From Bacillus sp. V5-8f (lineage in GTDB: Bacteria; Bacillota; Bacilli; Bacillales; DSM-1321), in assembly GCF_002863565.1 (NCBI RefSeq), contig NZ_PGUW01000024.1, positions 165,193-229,192 of the forward strand: a stretch of DNA of 64,000 nucleotides, written 5' to 3'. The translations under genes were made by a program, and so were the position numbers. Below are positions 18,120 to 27,099 of this stretch, piece after piece. A model generated the notes under the pieces. The model saw only the letters and a list, made by a program, of their open reading frames with translations. It ran no database searches and was not told the DNA's origin. Positions within the stretch are counted from its first letter, which is position 1. Every line of letters starts with the position of its first letter.

Positions 18120-19892
18120 ATGAACCAGCACATCAAAGATAAACTGGCATTGCTGCCGGACCAGCCCGGCTGCTATCTAATGAAAGACCGCCAGGGTACG
18201 ATTATTTATGTTGGAAAAGCAAAGATTTTAAAAAACCGGGTAAGGTCTTATTTTACTGGTTCGCATGACGGTAAGACGCTTCGGCTTGTAAATGAAATTG
18301 AGGATTTTGAATATATCGTTACTTCTTCGGACATGGAGGCCTTGATCCTGGAGCTTAACCTGATCAAGAAGCATGACCCAAAATATAACGTCATGCTGAA
18401 GGACGATAAAACATATCCATTCATAAAATTAACCGCCGAGCGCCATCCTCGCCTGATCACAACAAGAAAAGTAAAGAAAGACCGTGGAAAGTATTTCGGA
18501 CCATATCCGAATGTCATGGCTGCTAATGAAACCAAAAAACTTCTCGACCGCATTTACCCGCTAAGAAAATGCAATACACTTCCCGACAGGGTTTGTCTTT
18601 ATTATCACTTAGGCCAATGTCTTGCTCCCTGTGTCTATGAAGTAGATGAACAAGAATACAAGAAAATAACAGATGATATTACCCGCTTTCTGAATGGCGG
18701 CTATAAGGATGTAAAGAAAGAACTAACGGAAAAGATGCAGGCTGCAGCCGAAGAGCTTGATTTTGAAAGGGCCAAGGAATATAGGGATAAAATTGCCCAT
18801 ATAGAAGCTACGATGGAAAAACAAAAAATGTCGACGACCGATTTTACTGACCGGGATGTGTTCGGTTATGCATTCGATAAAGGCTGGATGTGCGTACAGG
18901 TGTTTTTTATCAGGCAGGGGAAGCTAATCGAACGTGATGTGTCGATGTTTCCGATTTACGGTGAGCCGGAAGATGAGTTCCTAACCTATCTTGGGCAATT
19001 TTACTTAATGCCTAGCCATTTCAAGCCGAAGGAAATCCTCCTGCCGGAATCTATCGACGCAGGGCTTGCGGAAGGCTTGCTTGATGTAAAAATACAGCAG
19101 CCAAAACGTGGGCAAAAAAAGGATCTTTTAAAGCTTGCAAATAAAAATGCAAAAATTGCCCTCAAAGAAAAGTTTGCACTTATAGACCGTGATGAAGAAA
19201 GAACCATCAAAGCTGTGGAAAATCTCGGTGACAAATTAGGCATTTATACGCCACACCGAATTGAAGCATTTGATAATTCCAATATACAGGGCACGGATCC
19301 GGTGTCGGCGATGGTCGTTTTTATTGATGGTAAGCCGGAAAAGAAAGAATACCGGAAGTATAAAATAAAGTCGGTAGAGGGTCCTGATGATTATGAGTCC
19401 ATGCGCGAAGTTGTCAGAAGAAGGTACTCCCGTGCATTAAAAGAAGGGCTGCCGTTGCCGGATCTGATTATCATTGATGGCGGCAAAGGCCATGTGGAGG
19501 GAGTCAGGGATATACTTGAAAATGAGCTTGGCCTTGATATTCCACTTTCAGGGCTAGTCAAGGATGAAAAGCACCGTACCTCGCAGTTAATGATTGGCAA
19601 CCCACTTGAAATCGTGCCGCTGGATAGAACAAGCCAGGAATTTTATCTTCTCCAAAGAATTCAAGATGAAGTCCACCGGTTTGCGATTACCTTTCACCGC
19701 CAGGTCCGAGGAAAAACAGCCTTCCAATCGCTTCTGGATGATATTCCTGGTATAGGGGAAAAGCGCAGGAAGCAATTATTGAAGTATTTTGGGTCTGTCA
19801 AAAAAATGAAAGAGGCGAGCGTCGAAGAGGTAATCGCCGCGGGAATGCCTAAAGGCGTCGCTGAAGAAATCGTGAGAAAATTACAAGAATAG
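18120..19892 (+). CDS. uvrC: UvrABC excinuclease subunit C
   Basis: 590 residues. N-terminal GIY-YIG nuclease (about 14-92, '[20 protein letters not shown]', which nicks 3' of a lesion), UVR motif for UvrB contact (about 204-230, '[12 protein letters not shown]'), the RNase H-like 5' nuclease domain (about 380-540, '[20 protein letters not shown]', '[11 protein letters not shown]') and C-terminal helix-hairpin-helix pair ('[19 protein letters not shown]'). It makes both cuts in nucleotide excision repair. ATG follows a GGGGGGGAG ribosome site. Neighbours trxA and lysC match B. subtilis. Confidence 0.97.
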   Translation: MNQHIKDKLALLPDQPGCYLMKDRQGTIIYVGKAKILKNRVRSYFTGSHDGKTLRLVNEIEDFEYIVTSSDMEALILELNLIKKHDPKYNVMLKDDKTYPFIKLTAERHPRLITTRKVKKDRGKYFGPYPNVMAANETKKLLDRIYPLRKCNTLPDRVCLYYHLGQCLAPCVYEVDEQEYKKITDDITRFLNGGYKDVKKELTEKMQAAAEELDFERAKEYRDKIAHIEATMEKQKMSTTDFTDRDVFGYAFDKGWMCVQVFFIRQGKLIERDVSMFPIYGEPEDEFLTYLGQFYLMPSHFKPKEILLPESIDAGLAEGLLDVKIQQPKRGQKKDLLKLANKNAKIALKEKFALIDRDEERTIKAVENLGDKLGIYTPHRIEAFDNSNIQGTDPVSAMVVFIDGKPEKKEYRKYKIKSVEGPDDYESMREVVRRRYSRALKEGLPLPDLIIIDGGKGHVEGVRDILENELGLDIPLSGLVKDEKHRTSQLMIGNPLEIVPLDRTSQEFYLLQRIQDEVHRFAITFHRQVRGKTAFQSLLDDIPGIGEKRRKQLLKYFGSVKKMKEASVEEVIAAGMPKGVAEEIVRKLQE

Positions 19893-19894
19893 TA

Positions 19895-19921
19895 TTGCTG
19901 TGTTTATGTGTGTGTGCTATA
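19895..19921 (+). promoter_or_regulatory. extended -10 promoter of the lysC leader
   Basis: TATAAT (19916-19921) preceded by TGC (19913-19915), giving an extended -10; TTGCTG (19895-19900) lies 15 bases upstream. It starts right at the end of uvrC. Confidence 0.6.
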
Positions 19922-19957
19922 ATCAAAATTAATTTTATAGGCTTGAAACGGTAACGT

Positions 19958-20209
19958 TTTAAAAGTGCTGATAGAGGTGCGAGATTCATCAGTAAGGGCT
20001 TGGAGAAGTATGAGCTTCCATGAAAAGTCCTGAAAGGGGAAATCGCCGAAGCCAAACAGGGCTCATATCCTGTTTTTGGGCTGGTCTGCCATTGAATAAA
20101 TGGCCGATTGTCAAGATGGTATTCTTGGAGAGCTATCTCACTGTGTTCAGGCGTAATGATTTTCTTTACGTTTATCACAGCAATGAGATATTTCTCATTG
20201 CTTTTTTTA
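19958..20209 (+). promoter_or_regulatory. lysine riboswitch (L-box) with terminator
   Basis: L-box core sequences are recognisable: AGAGGTGCGA (19971-19980), AGTAAGGGC, the conserved GAAAGGGGAAATCGCCGAAG (20030-20049), GGGCTGGTC and ACTGTG. The expression platform ends with AGCAATGAGA-TAT-TTCTCATTGCT and a T-run (20179-20209), an intrinsic terminator. Lysine binding should favour termination and shut off lysC. Confidence 0.92.
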
Positions 20210-20243
20210 TTGTCCAAAATTGAAACTAAAGAGGTGCATCAAT

Positions 20244-21476
20244 GTGAGTTTGATTGTTCAAAAGTTTGGCGGAACATCCGTAGGTGACATTCAGAGAATT
20301 AATAATGTTGCCGGCAGGGTGATAGAGGAAGTTGAAAATGGAAATCAAGTGGTTGTAGTTGTGTCGGCAATGGGGAAAACAACTGACAAGTTGGTGGAGA
20401 TGGCTAAAGAAATTTCCCCTAACCCGAGCAAGAGGGAAATGGATATGCTGCTGACTACTGGTGAACAGGTAACAATCGGGCTTTTAACAATAGCGTTGCA
20501 GCAAAAAGGGCATGAAGCCGTATCTTATACAGGCTGGCAGGCCGGCATCCAAACAGAGGCGGTCCATGGCAATGCAAGAATTATGGATATCGAGACTTCA
20601 AGAATTCAACAACAGCTGAAAAACGGTAAAATCGTCGTGGTAGCCGGTTTTCAAGGAATGACAGAAGAAAAGGAAATTACAACACTGGGCAGGGGAGGAT
20701 CGGACACGACTGCGGTTGCTCTTGCTGCTGCTCTTAAGGCAGACCGTTGTGACATATATACAGATGTGACAGGAGTTTTCACTACTGATCCCCGATACAT
20801 AAAAGGGGCTAGGAAGCTTCAGTCCGTATCCTATGATGAAATGCTAGAATTGGCTAATTTAGGGGCAGGTGTCCTTCATCCACGCGCGGTGGAGTTTGCA
20901 AAAAATTATCAAATTCCGCTTGAGGTCCGTTCAAGCCTTGAAAAAGAACCAGGAACGCTAATAGAGGAGGAAGCAACAATGGAACAAAACTTAATTGTTA
21001 GAGGAATCGCATTCGAAGACGGGATTACAAGGGTCACGGTATTCGGTCTGCCAGGCACACGAGGTACATTATCAAGCATTTTCACCGAATTGGCTAAACA
21101 TCATATTAACGTGGACATCATCATTCAAAGCATTACGGATGAAAACACGACAAATCTTTCGTTTTCCATCAAAACCGAGGCGGTTGAAGAAACTCTTAAC
21201 GTTCTTGAAAATAGCAAGGGAATAGCTGCTTTTGACCGGGTGGAAACGGAAAGCAATCTGGCAAAGGTGTCAATCGTTGGATCAGGTATGGTTTCCAACC
21301 CAGGCGTGGCAGCGGAAATGTTTGAAGTGCTAGCAGATAACGAAGTGCAAATTAAAATGGTAAGCACTTCTGAAATCAAGGTTTCAACAGTAATCGATGC
21401 AAAGCGTATGGTGGGAGCAGTAGAATCACTTCATGTTGCATTTAAGCTCGACGAAAGAAGCGCGGTAAAAGCATAG
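20244..21476 (+). CDS. lysC: aspartokinase II, lysine-sensitive (alpha subunit)
   Basis: 410 residues. Amino acid kinase domain (about 1-240: 'VQKFGGTSVGDIQRI', 'TTLGRGGSDTTAVALAA', 'DIYTDVTGVFTTDPR') and two C-terminal ACT domains (about 265-400) that bind lysine. It phosphorylates aspartate, the first step to lysine, threonine, methionine, and diaminopimelate for the wall and spore dipicolinate. GTG at 20244 has AGAGGTG eight bases upstream; the earlier in-frame TTG at 20220 lies before that site. It is controlled by the L-box just upstream. Confidence 0.96.
   Translation: MSLIVQKFGGTSVGDIQRINNVAGRVIEEVENGNQVVVVVSAMGKTTDKLVEMAKEISPNPSKREMDMLLTTGEQVTIGLLTIALQQKGHEAVSYTGWQAGIQTEAVHGNARIMDIETSRIQQQLKNGKIVVVAGFQGMTEEKEITTLGRGGSDTTAVALAAALKADRCDIYTDVTGVFTTDPRYIKGARKLQSVSYDEMLELANLGAGVLHPRAVEFAKNYQIPLEVRSSLEKEPGTLIEEEATMEQNLIVRGIAFEDGITRVTVFGLPGTRGTLSSIFTELAKHHINVDIIIQSITDENTTNLSFSIKTEAVEETLNVLENSKGIAAFDRVETESNLAKVSIVGSGMVSNPGVAAEMFEVLADNEVQIKMVSTSEIKVSTVIDAKRMVGAVESLHVAFKLDERSAVKA
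20979..21476 (+). CDS. lysC: aspartokinase II beta subunit, internal in-frame start of lysC
   Basis: Inside lysC, AGAGGAGG (20963-20970) is eight bases before an in-frame ATG (20979), giving a 165-residue product that starts MEQNLIV and holds only the two ACT domains. In B. subtilis, lysC is known to make alpha and beta subunits from nested starts at this same place, forming an alpha2-beta2 enzyme. The strong internal ribosome site supports the same here. Confidence 0.85.
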   Translation: MEQNLIVRGIAFEDGITRVTVFGLPGTRGTLSSIFTELAKHHINVDIIIQSITDENTTNLSFSIKTEAVEETLNVLENSKGIAAFDRVETESNLAKVSIVGSGMVSNPGVAAEMFEVLADNEVQIKMVSTSEIKVSTVIDAKRMVGAVESLHVAFKLDERSAVKA

Positions 21477-21603
21477 GATAATTGTACGTAAGAGTAGAGG
21501 ATTTTAAAAAGGGTTCCGTTGAAGGAGATAGAGCTGGATAGGCGGCGCAAATGGATGGTGGATTTGGATTTCCAGGTTTAATCAAAAAGTGGGCAAATAC
21601 ATG

Positions 21604-21638
21604 ATCTGGGGGGAGTGACGGTGGGGCTCCCCCCAGAT
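21604..21638. terminator. GC-rich hairpin between convergent lysC and yslB
   Basis: ATCTGGGGGGAG / CTCCCCCCAGAT, a perfect 12-bp stem with an 11-base loop. No T-run on either side, yet it lies five bases beyond the yslB stop and after lysC, so it probably ends or separates both transcripts. Confidence 0.6.
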
Positions 21639-21642
21639 TGTA

Positions 21643-22098
21643 TTACAACAAGGTATCTTTTTTGTCCCATTTTACGGTGAAAGTTACTTTCTTTGCACGC
21701 CGCTTTGTCTCTTCGGTAGCCTCTGTAAGAAGTTTCGTTTGGAGGCAGAATTGCTCCGCGAGAAATCCTGCCTCAAGTTGGAAATGGCATTGATTATTTA
21801 TATCAAGCCGGCGGGAAACCACCTCACCGCTAAGGATAAATTCAATCTCATCTTTTGATTCCTTTAGCACCTGCAGGTTGCCCCAGCCAGCACTGCGAAA
21901 AAAGGAAATGATGTCATCCCGGCCTGAAAGGGGAAAACGTCTTGCCATTCTTTTCCCGGCCCAATACAGGACTTGTGGTGAATCCTTGCCGAGAATGTCA
22001 TCCAGCAAAACTTCCCTCACGAGCTCATAGCCGAATGCGGGGATTTGCAATTCTTGATTATCCTTGTTTTCTATTAATTCAGTATTGCTTGTGTTCAT
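21643..22098 (-). CDS. yslB: YslB, DUF2507 protein
   Basis: 151 residues, matching the DUF2507 family: 'IPAFGYELVREVLLDDIL', 'VLYWAGKRMARRFPL', 'FFRSAGWGNLQVLKESKDE' and an 'EAGFLAEQF' segment. The fold resembles heme NO/TRAPP-like (V4R) domains, from general knowledge of the family; the function in Bacilli is not known. It runs against lysC, and sits between lysC and sdhC as in B. subtilis. AGAAAGAGGGGA is upstream of the ATG. Confidence 0.88.
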   Translation of the reverse strand: MNTSNTELIENKDNQELQIPAFGYELVREVLLDDILGKDSPQVLYWAGKRMARRFPLSGRDDIISFFRSAGWGNLQVLKESKDEIEFILSGEVVSRRLDINNQCHFQLEAGFLAEQFCLQTKLLTEATEETKRRAKKVTFTVKWDKKDTLL

Positions 22099-22114
22099 TG
22101 TTATCCCCTCTTTC

Positions 22115-22470
22115 TGTAATTATATTATATACGTTTTCTAGGGTTATCAATATAGTTTGTTAAGTAAAAACCTTGTTCGACATTCTTGATAATTATAGTA
22201 AAATATCAATTTTTTTGAAATGGAAATAGATAACTAAAGGAAGCATTTTTTTACTTTAAAATTGTGGTTCCACGAAAATGAAAAAGCGAAACCCATTTTT
22301 GTTTTTTATTACATGGTTTTATGCTTCATGAGGATCGTAAGGTGATTTGGCTCTCTCTGTTCCATGCTCCGGCAAATTGGGTGAAGCCAAAGTTGGTAAC
22401 ATCGATTTGGAAGGTTACAAAATTTTTTTAATATTTCTATTTTGCAAAAAAGATTTCTGTATACGTTTTC
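22115..22470. other. AT-rich spacer upstream of sdhCAB
   Basis: No credible gene in either strand. It has small hairpins: TTGGCT/AGCCAA (22347-22396) and GTAAC/GTTAC followed by AAAATTTTTTT (about 22399-22432). A weak promoter-like pair TTGTTC-17-TAGTAA is near 22172-22200. Together these could delimit a small RNA, but I cannot support it further. Confidence 0.3.
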
Positions 22471-22499
22471 TTGACGCCTTAAATAGTCAGGAGTAAAAT
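22471..22499 (+). promoter_or_regulatory. sigma-A promoter of sdhCAB
   Basis: TTGACG (22471-22476), 17-base spacer, TAAAAT (22494-22499). The untranslated leader is about 110 bases and ends in an eight-G ribosome site. Confidence 0.8.
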
Positions 22500-22613
22500 G
22501 TATATGTCACATTATTGTTAGAAAATGTAGAATCATAGATAATTATCAGATAATTTGATAGTAGTATGTGATTTTACAAACTAGATTTAAATATTTTAAG
22601 GGGGGGGCACTTC

Positions 22614-23222
22614 GTGGCAGGAAATCGTGAGTTCGCCAATCGCAGGTTGCATTCATTACTTGGTGTGATTCCGGTCGGCGTGTTTTTGATCCAGCATTTA
22701 GTGGTCAACAGCTATGGTTTAAGAGGGGAAGAAGCATTTAACAACGCAGCAAATTTTATGGGTAGCTTGCCATTCAGGCTTTTACTCGAGACCGTGGTCA
22801 TTTATCTGCCGTTACTTTTTCATGCTGTATATGGAATCTATATAGCGTTTACAGCGAAAAATAACGTTGGGAGATATGGGTATTTCCGTAACTGGATGTT
22901 CATGCTTCAGCGGTTGACAGGCATCATAACATTAGTTTTTGTAGTATGGCACTTATGGGAAACAAGAATCCAGGCTGCGCTTGGTACACATGTGGACTTT
23001 CAGATGATGGAAAATATCCTTTCCAATCCGTTTATGTTATGGTTCTACATAATTGGTATCGTTTCTACTACATTCCACTTTGCGAATGGATTATGGTCAT
23101 TTGCGGTAAGCTGGGGTCTTACAGTTTCGCCTAAGTCACAAAGAATTTCTACATATGTAACACTAGTAATCTTTGTTGCGCTTTCTGCATTGGGTGTAAG
23201 TACCATTCTGGCATTTGCATAA
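22614..23222 (+). CDS. sdhC: succinate dehydrogenase cytochrome b558 subunit
   Basis: 202 residues with five hydrophobic segments, the di-haem membrane anchor of Bacillus-type complex II. Candidate haem His ligands lie in 'FLIQHLVVNSYG', 'LLFHAVYGIY', 'VVWHLWETR' and 'STTFHFANGLW'. It passes electrons from SdhB to menaquinone. GTG start after AAGGGGGGGG. In B. subtilis the small RNA FsrA represses sdh translation through C-rich stretches; this very G-rich ribosome site would suit such pairing, which is inference. Confidence 0.95.
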   Translation: MAGNREFANRRLHSLLGVIPVGVFLIQHLVVNSYGLRGEEAFNNAANFMGSLPFRLLLETVVIYLPLLFHAVYGIYIAFTAKNNVGRYGYFRNWMFMLQRLTGIITLVFVVWHLWETRIQAALGTHVDFQMMENILSNPFMLWFYIIGIVSTTFHFANGLWSFAVSWGLTVSPKSQRISTYVTLVIFVALSALGVSTILAFA

Positions 23223-23292
23223 TTAACAGGTTAATAGATAAATTCAAGGCAGAGACGAGCCTTGATCTTGGAATTTAAGGGAGTGAGCAAGG

Positions 23293-25050
23293 TTGAGTAA
23301 AGGTAAAATTATTGTCGTCGGCGGCGGATTGGCCGGTTTAATGGCTACCATCAAAGCGGCTGAGGCAGGGCAACAGGTAGAATTGTTCTCATTAGTTCCG
23401 GTAAAACGTTCTCACTCAGTTTGTGCCCAGGGCGGAATAAACGGAGCTGTTAATACAAAAGGGGAAGGAGATTCTCCTTACATCCATTTTGACGATACAA
23501 TTTATGGTGGCGACTTCCTGGCTAACCAGCCTCCTGTTCAGGCGATGTGTGAAGCTGCACCCTCAATCATCCATATGTTCGACCGTATGGGAGTTATGTT
23601 TAACCGTACTCCGGAAGGTCTTCTTGACTTTCGCCGTTTCGGAGGAACCCAGCATCACCGGACTGCTTTTGCCGGAGCCACAACGGGCCAGCAACTGTTA
23701 TATGCATTAGATGAGCAAGTCCGCCGCTATGAGGTAGCAGGGCTTGTCACTAAATATGAGGGTTGGGAATTCCTAGGTGCCATCATTGATGATGAAGAGA
23801 CTTGCCGAGGCATTACAGCACAAAACCTTACTTCAATGGAGATTAAATCTTTCCCTGCCGATGCAGTCATCATGGCAAGCGGCGGACCTGGAATCATTTT
23901 TGGGAAATCCACAAATTCCATCATTAATACAGGTTCAGCTGCATCAATCGTTTACCAGCAGGGCGCTTACTATTCAAACGGGGAGTTCATTCAAATCCAC
24001 CCAACAGCCTTGCCTGGCGATGATAAATTGCGCTTGATGAGTGAATCAGCTCGAGGTGAAGGTGGCCGCGTCTGGACATATAAAGATGGAAAGCCGTGGT
24101 ATTTCTTAGAGGAAAAATATCCGGCATACGGTAACCTTGTACCACGGGATATTGCAACACGTGAAATTTTTGATGTATGCGTTAATCAAAAGCTTGGCAT
24201 CAACGGGGAGAACATGGTTTATCTCGATCTTTCCCATAAGGATCCAAAAGAACTTGATATCAAACTGGGCGGAATTATTGAAATCTATGAAAAGTTCATG
24301 GGTGAAGATCCGCGCAAGGTCCCTATGAAGATTTTCCCTGCCGTCCACTATTCAATGGGCGGATTATGGGTGGATTATGACCAAATGACAAACATTAAAG
24401 GTCTTTTTGCTGCCGGCGAATGTGATTACTCCCAGCACGGAGCAAACCGCCTTGGAGCTAACTCTCTTCTGTCTGCCATATATGGCGGTATGGTTGCTGG
24501 CCCTAGCGCTGTTAAATATATTAATGGGCTAGCAAAGAGTGCAGATGCCATCTCTTCCAATGTTTTTGACCGTCATGTTAAAGAACAGGAAGAAAAATGG
24601 AACGGCATTATGAACTTGAACGGTACAGAAAATGCGTATGTTCTCCATAAGGAATTAGGGGAATGGATGACTGATAATGTAACTGTTGTCCGCTATAACG
24701 AAAAGCTGCTCAAAACCGATGAAAAGATCCAGGAGCTTCTGCAACGCTATCAAAATATCAATATCAACGATACTGCTAAGTGGAGCAATCAAGGGGCTGC
24801 CTTCACGAGACAGCTACAAAACATGCTTCAACTGGCACGTGTTATCACAATTGGTGCATACAACCGTAACGAAAGCCGTGGAGCTCATTATAAGCCTGAA
24901 TTCCCTGATCGTAATGATGACGAGTTCATGAAGACAACTATGGCTAAGTTTACTGGTTCCAATACTGCACCGGCATTCCACTATGAAGATATAGATGTAT
25001 CACTAATAGCGCCGCGTAAACGTGATTATTCGAAGAAAAAGGGGGAATAA
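23293..25050 (+). CDS. sdhA: succinate dehydrogenase flavoprotein subunit
   Basis: 585 residues. FAD dinucleotide motif 'VGGGLAGLMATIKAAEAG' at the N-terminus, the 'RSHSVCAQGGIN' segment where His carries covalent FAD, 'GGPGIIFGKSTNS', 'HPTALPGDD', 'ESARGEGGRVW' (catalytic Arg region) and 'GANRLGANSLLSA'. It oxidises succinate to fumarate in the TCA cycle at the inner face of the membrane. The start is TTG at 23293, with AAGGGAGTGA upstream; the N-terminus aligns with relatives. Confidence 0.97.
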   Translation: MSKGKIIVVGGGLAGLMATIKAAEAGQQVELFSLVPVKRSHSVCAQGGINGAVNTKGEGDSPYIHFDDTIYGGDFLANQPPVQAMCEAAPSIIHMFDRMGVMFNRTPEGLLDFRRFGGTQHHRTAFAGATTGQQLLYALDEQVRRYEVAGLVTKYEGWEFLGAIIDDEETCRGITAQNLTSMEIKSFPADAVIMASGGPGIIFGKSTNSIINTGSAASIVYQQGAYYSNGEFIQIHPTALPGDDKLRLMSESARGEGGRVWTYKDGKPWYFLEEKYPAYGNLVPRDIATREIFDVCVNQKLGINGENMVYLDLSHKDPKELDIKLGGIIEIYEKFMGEDPRKVPMKIFPAVHYSMGGLWVDYDQMTNIKGLFAAGECDYSQHGANRLGANSLLSAIYGGMVAGPSAVKYINGLAKSADAISSNVFDRHVKEQEEKWNGIMNLNGTENAYVLHKELGEWMTDNVTVVRYNEKLLKTDEKIQELLQRYQNININDTAKWSNQGAAFTRQLQNMLQLARVITIGAYNRNESRGAHYKPEFPDRNDDEFMKTTMAKFTGSNTAPAFHYEDIDVSLIAPRKRDYSKKKGE

Positions 25051-25053
25051 GGA

Positions 25054-25815
25054 ATGGCTGAGGCAAAAACAGTGCGTTTTGTAATTACGCGACAAGATCA
25101 ACCTGATTCAGCCCCTTATACAGAGGAATTCGATTTACCGTATCGTCCTAACATGAATGTGATTTCTGCGTTAATGGAAATTCGGCGTAACCCTGTAACC
25201 ACCAAGGGTGAAAAGACAACACCAATTGCTTGGGATATGAACTGCCTTGAAGAGGTGTGTGGAGCCTGCTCTATGGTGATCAACGGAAAGCCAAGACAGT
25301 CTTGTACCGCTCTTGTGGACCAGCTGGAACAGCCAATCCGTCTCGAGCCAATGCGCACGTTCCCAGTTGTCCGAGACCTGCAGGTTGACCGCAGTCGTAT
25401 GTTCGATTCCTTGAAAAAGGTAAAGGCTTGGATTCCTATTGATGGAACTTATAATCTTGGACCGGGTCCGCGTATGCCGGAAAGAAAGCGCCAATGGGCT
25501 TATGAATTGTCCAAGTGCATGACTTGCGGCGTATGCCTTGAAGCGTGCCCTAACGTGAACAGCAATTCTGATTTCGTAGGACCTGCGCCGCTTTCACAGG
25601 TACGTCTATTCAATGCACACCCAACAGGGGCAATGAATAAGGCTGAACGCCTGAATGCAATTATGGGCGATGGTGGGCTTGCAAACTGCGGAAACTCACA
25701 AAACTGTGTGCAGTCGTGCCCGAAAGGCATTCCATTGACTACATCAATTGCAGCCCTTAACCGGGACACAACACTGCAATCCTTCCGCAATTTCTTCGGA
25801 AGCGACCAGGTATAA
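25054..25815 (+). CDS. sdhB: succinate dehydrogenase iron-sulfur subunit
   Basis: 253 residues. Ferredoxin-like N-domain with the [2Fe-2S] Cys set 'CLEEVCGACSMVINGKPRQ' and a following Cys, then the C-terminal domain with 'CMTCGVCLEACPN' and 'NCGNSQNCVQSCPKGIP' for the [4Fe-4S] and [3Fe-4S] clusters. It links FAD in SdhA to the haems in SdhC. Three bases separate it from sdhA, so the two are translationally tight. It is the last gene of the operon. Confidence 0.97.
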   Translation: MAEAKTVRFVITRQDQPDSAPYTEEFDLPYRPNMNVISALMEIRRNPVTTKGEKTTPIAWDMNCLEEVCGACSMVINGKPRQSCTALVDQLEQPIRLEPMRTFPVVRDLQVDRSRMFDSLKKVKAWIPIDGTYNLGPGPRMPERKRQWAYELSKCMTCGVCLEACPNVNSNSDFVGPAPLSQVRLFNAHPTGAMNKAERLNAIMGDGGLANCGNSQNCVQSCPKGIPLTTSIAALNRDTTLQSFRNFFGSDQV

Positions 25816-25826
25816 TATGTAACATC

Positions 25827-25867
25827 AAAATGCCTACCAGAAGTAATCATCTGGCAGGCATTTTTTA
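25827..25867 (+). terminator. terminator of sdhCAB
   Basis: AAAATGCCTACCAGA / TCTGGCAGGCATTTTTT stem (one mismatch), then T-run. Confidence 0.9.
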
Positions 25868-25904
25868 CTTCATAATGAAACAGCCAGAACTGATAGAATG
25901 ACAA

Positions 25905-25931
25905 AGAAAACCTCCTTTATAGAAGGACTTA
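25905..25931 (-). terminator. terminator of the sspH-type gene
   Basis: Read on the minus strand: TCCTTCTATAAAGGA followed by GGTTTTCTTT, immediately after the stop codon. Confidence 0.65.
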
Positions 25932-26111
25932 TTACTCGTTCAATTCCGAAATATCCACATCTGAATGTTTAGAATCAGAATCGTCCCTTAAGTGGACAGT
26001 TGCCGTCTTGCCATCTTCATTTAATGCATCGATCCAAACTGCAACCCCATTATAATTTACATCGATATCCGCTGGTGATGATAAGATTTGTTTAACACGC
26101 TGTGCGTCCAT
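25932..26111 (-). CDS. sspH: H-type small acid-soluble spore protein
   Basis: 59 residues. The pattern 'MDAQRVKQIL', 'DVNYNGVAVWIDAL', 'TATVHLRD' and a C-terminal 'VDISELNE' follows the SspH family (N-terminal xQRAKEIL-like helix, then a small beta-rich part). Sequence identity to B. subtilis SspH is moderate, so the exact paralogue is less certain. ATG at 26111 has GGAG nine bases upstream; the TTG six bases earlier is too close. It should be a forespore core protein. In B. subtilis ysmA occupies this place. Confidence 0.75.
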   Translation of the reverse strand: MDAQRVKQILSSPADIDVNYNGVAVWIDALNEDGKTATVHLRDDSDSKHSDVDISELNE

Positions 26112-26148
26112 TTGCAATCACTCCATTCCAATTATTCGCCTTAGTTTT

Positions 26149-26176
26149 TATTATGGCTTTGTATTTTATACCATAC
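26149..26176 (-). promoter_or_regulatory. possible sigma-G promoter of the sspH-type gene
   Basis: On the minus strand GTATG (26172-26176) and CATAATA (26149-26155), close to the sigma-G -10 consensus CATACTA. The spacer is 16, one or two short of the usual. Confidence 0.35.
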
Positions 26177-26179
26177 CTG

Positions 26180-26490
26180 TCATGTAAATCACTTTCCTAA
26201 TTTTCAAAAGTTTTATAAAATGACACAGGTCTATTTTAATGACAAGCTTTTTATTCATGTAAAAGCTGAAAGAATCGGAAATTCTTCAGTCGACCTGTAT
26301 TATATGGGGAAAAACGGTGACGGCGAGATTTGATTAACCGGAAGGGGGGACGGTCGTTCAGATTTCCAAAGACACCTGAATGCCCGTACCATGGACTCTA
26401 GCTGCAAGGGATACAATAGTACAACATCAAAAAAGTGTAATCAAACTGTAAACCGGGCCAATAACATAATAATCCATCTCTTTCAAGGAA
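26180..26490. other. spacer between the sspH-type gene and gerE
   Basis: About 300 bases without a gene that I can support. Short frames here have no ribosome site. It may have carried ysmA in the ancestor, but I see no recognisable remnant. Confidence 0.4.
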
Positions 26491-26496
26491 AACAGT

Positions 26497-26525
26497 CACT
26501 CCCTTGGCCTCCCTGACATAGTATA
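26497..26525 (+). promoter_or_regulatory. sigma-K promoter of gerE
   Basis: CAC (26497-26499), 17-base spacer, CATAGTATA (26517-26525). This matches the sigma-K consensus AC-N17-CATANNNTA at every fixed base. gerE is sigma-K dependent in B. subtilis. Confidence 0.8.
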
Positions 26526-26587
26526 TGATGACTAAATAGACACCCATTCCGGGTTTATGCTGGTGAAGGCAAGGAGGGTTACAATAC

Positions 26588-26812
26588 TTGAAGGAGAACG
26601 AATTCACTCATAAGCCATTACTCACCAAAAGAGAAAGAGAAGTATTTGAGTTATTAGTACAGGACAAAACAACGAAAGAAATCGCAGGTGAATTGTTCAT
26701 CAGCGAGAAAACGGTTCGAAACCATATCTCGAATGCGATGCAAAAGCTTGGAGTTAAAGGGCGTTCACAAGCAGTAGTAGAACTCCTTCGAATGGGAGAA
26801 CTAGAGCTATGA
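26588..26812 (+). CDS. gerE: late mother-cell sporulation regulator GerE
   Basis: 74 residues, consisting only of a LuxR-type helix-turn-helix ('[20 protein letters not shown]', '[20 protein letters not shown]'). The C-terminal 50 residues are nearly invariant among Bacillus GerE proteins. GerE binds DNA as a dimer late in the mother cell and switches cot and other sigma-K genes on or off. Start is TTG at 26588 with AAGGAGG ten bases upstream. It is followed by a long hairpin terminator. Confidence 0.97.
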   Translation: MKENEFTHKPLLTKREREVFELLVQDKTTKEIAGELFISEKTVRNHISNAMQKLGVKGRSQAVVELLRMGELEL

Positions 26813-26890
26813 TGTATTAACCGCTTTTAATCATTCATTTTTAATATAGATTATGGCGAAGGATGCAACGGAATACATCAAGGTATGAAA

Positions 26891-26967
26891 AGCGATAACC
26901 CAAATAATTGGAATAGGGCATGGTTTTACCGTACTTTTTCCATAATTCGGGTTATTGCTTTATTTTT
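26891..26967 (+). terminator. long hairpin terminator after gerE
   Basis: AGCGATAACCCAAATAATTGGAA pairs with TTCCATAATTCGGGTTATTGCTT over about 20 positions with few mismatches, loop about 23 bases with its own small stem, then TTATTTTT. Confidence 0.75.
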
Positions 26968-27099
26968 AGTTTGAAATTCTTAGACAAATTGTCGCATCCC
27001 CGAGTTCCAATGATTGTTCCTTGAAATTTACTCGACTTTCATAGATACTAACAATAAATCTATTTGATCATGATGTTCATTTTGGGGAGCTGTATTACA

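Noticed and set aside
21541..21606. Two tiny frames (17 and 20 codons) after lysC
   Set aside because: One has no ribosome site at a useful distance and neither resembles anything known; not enough to call a gene.
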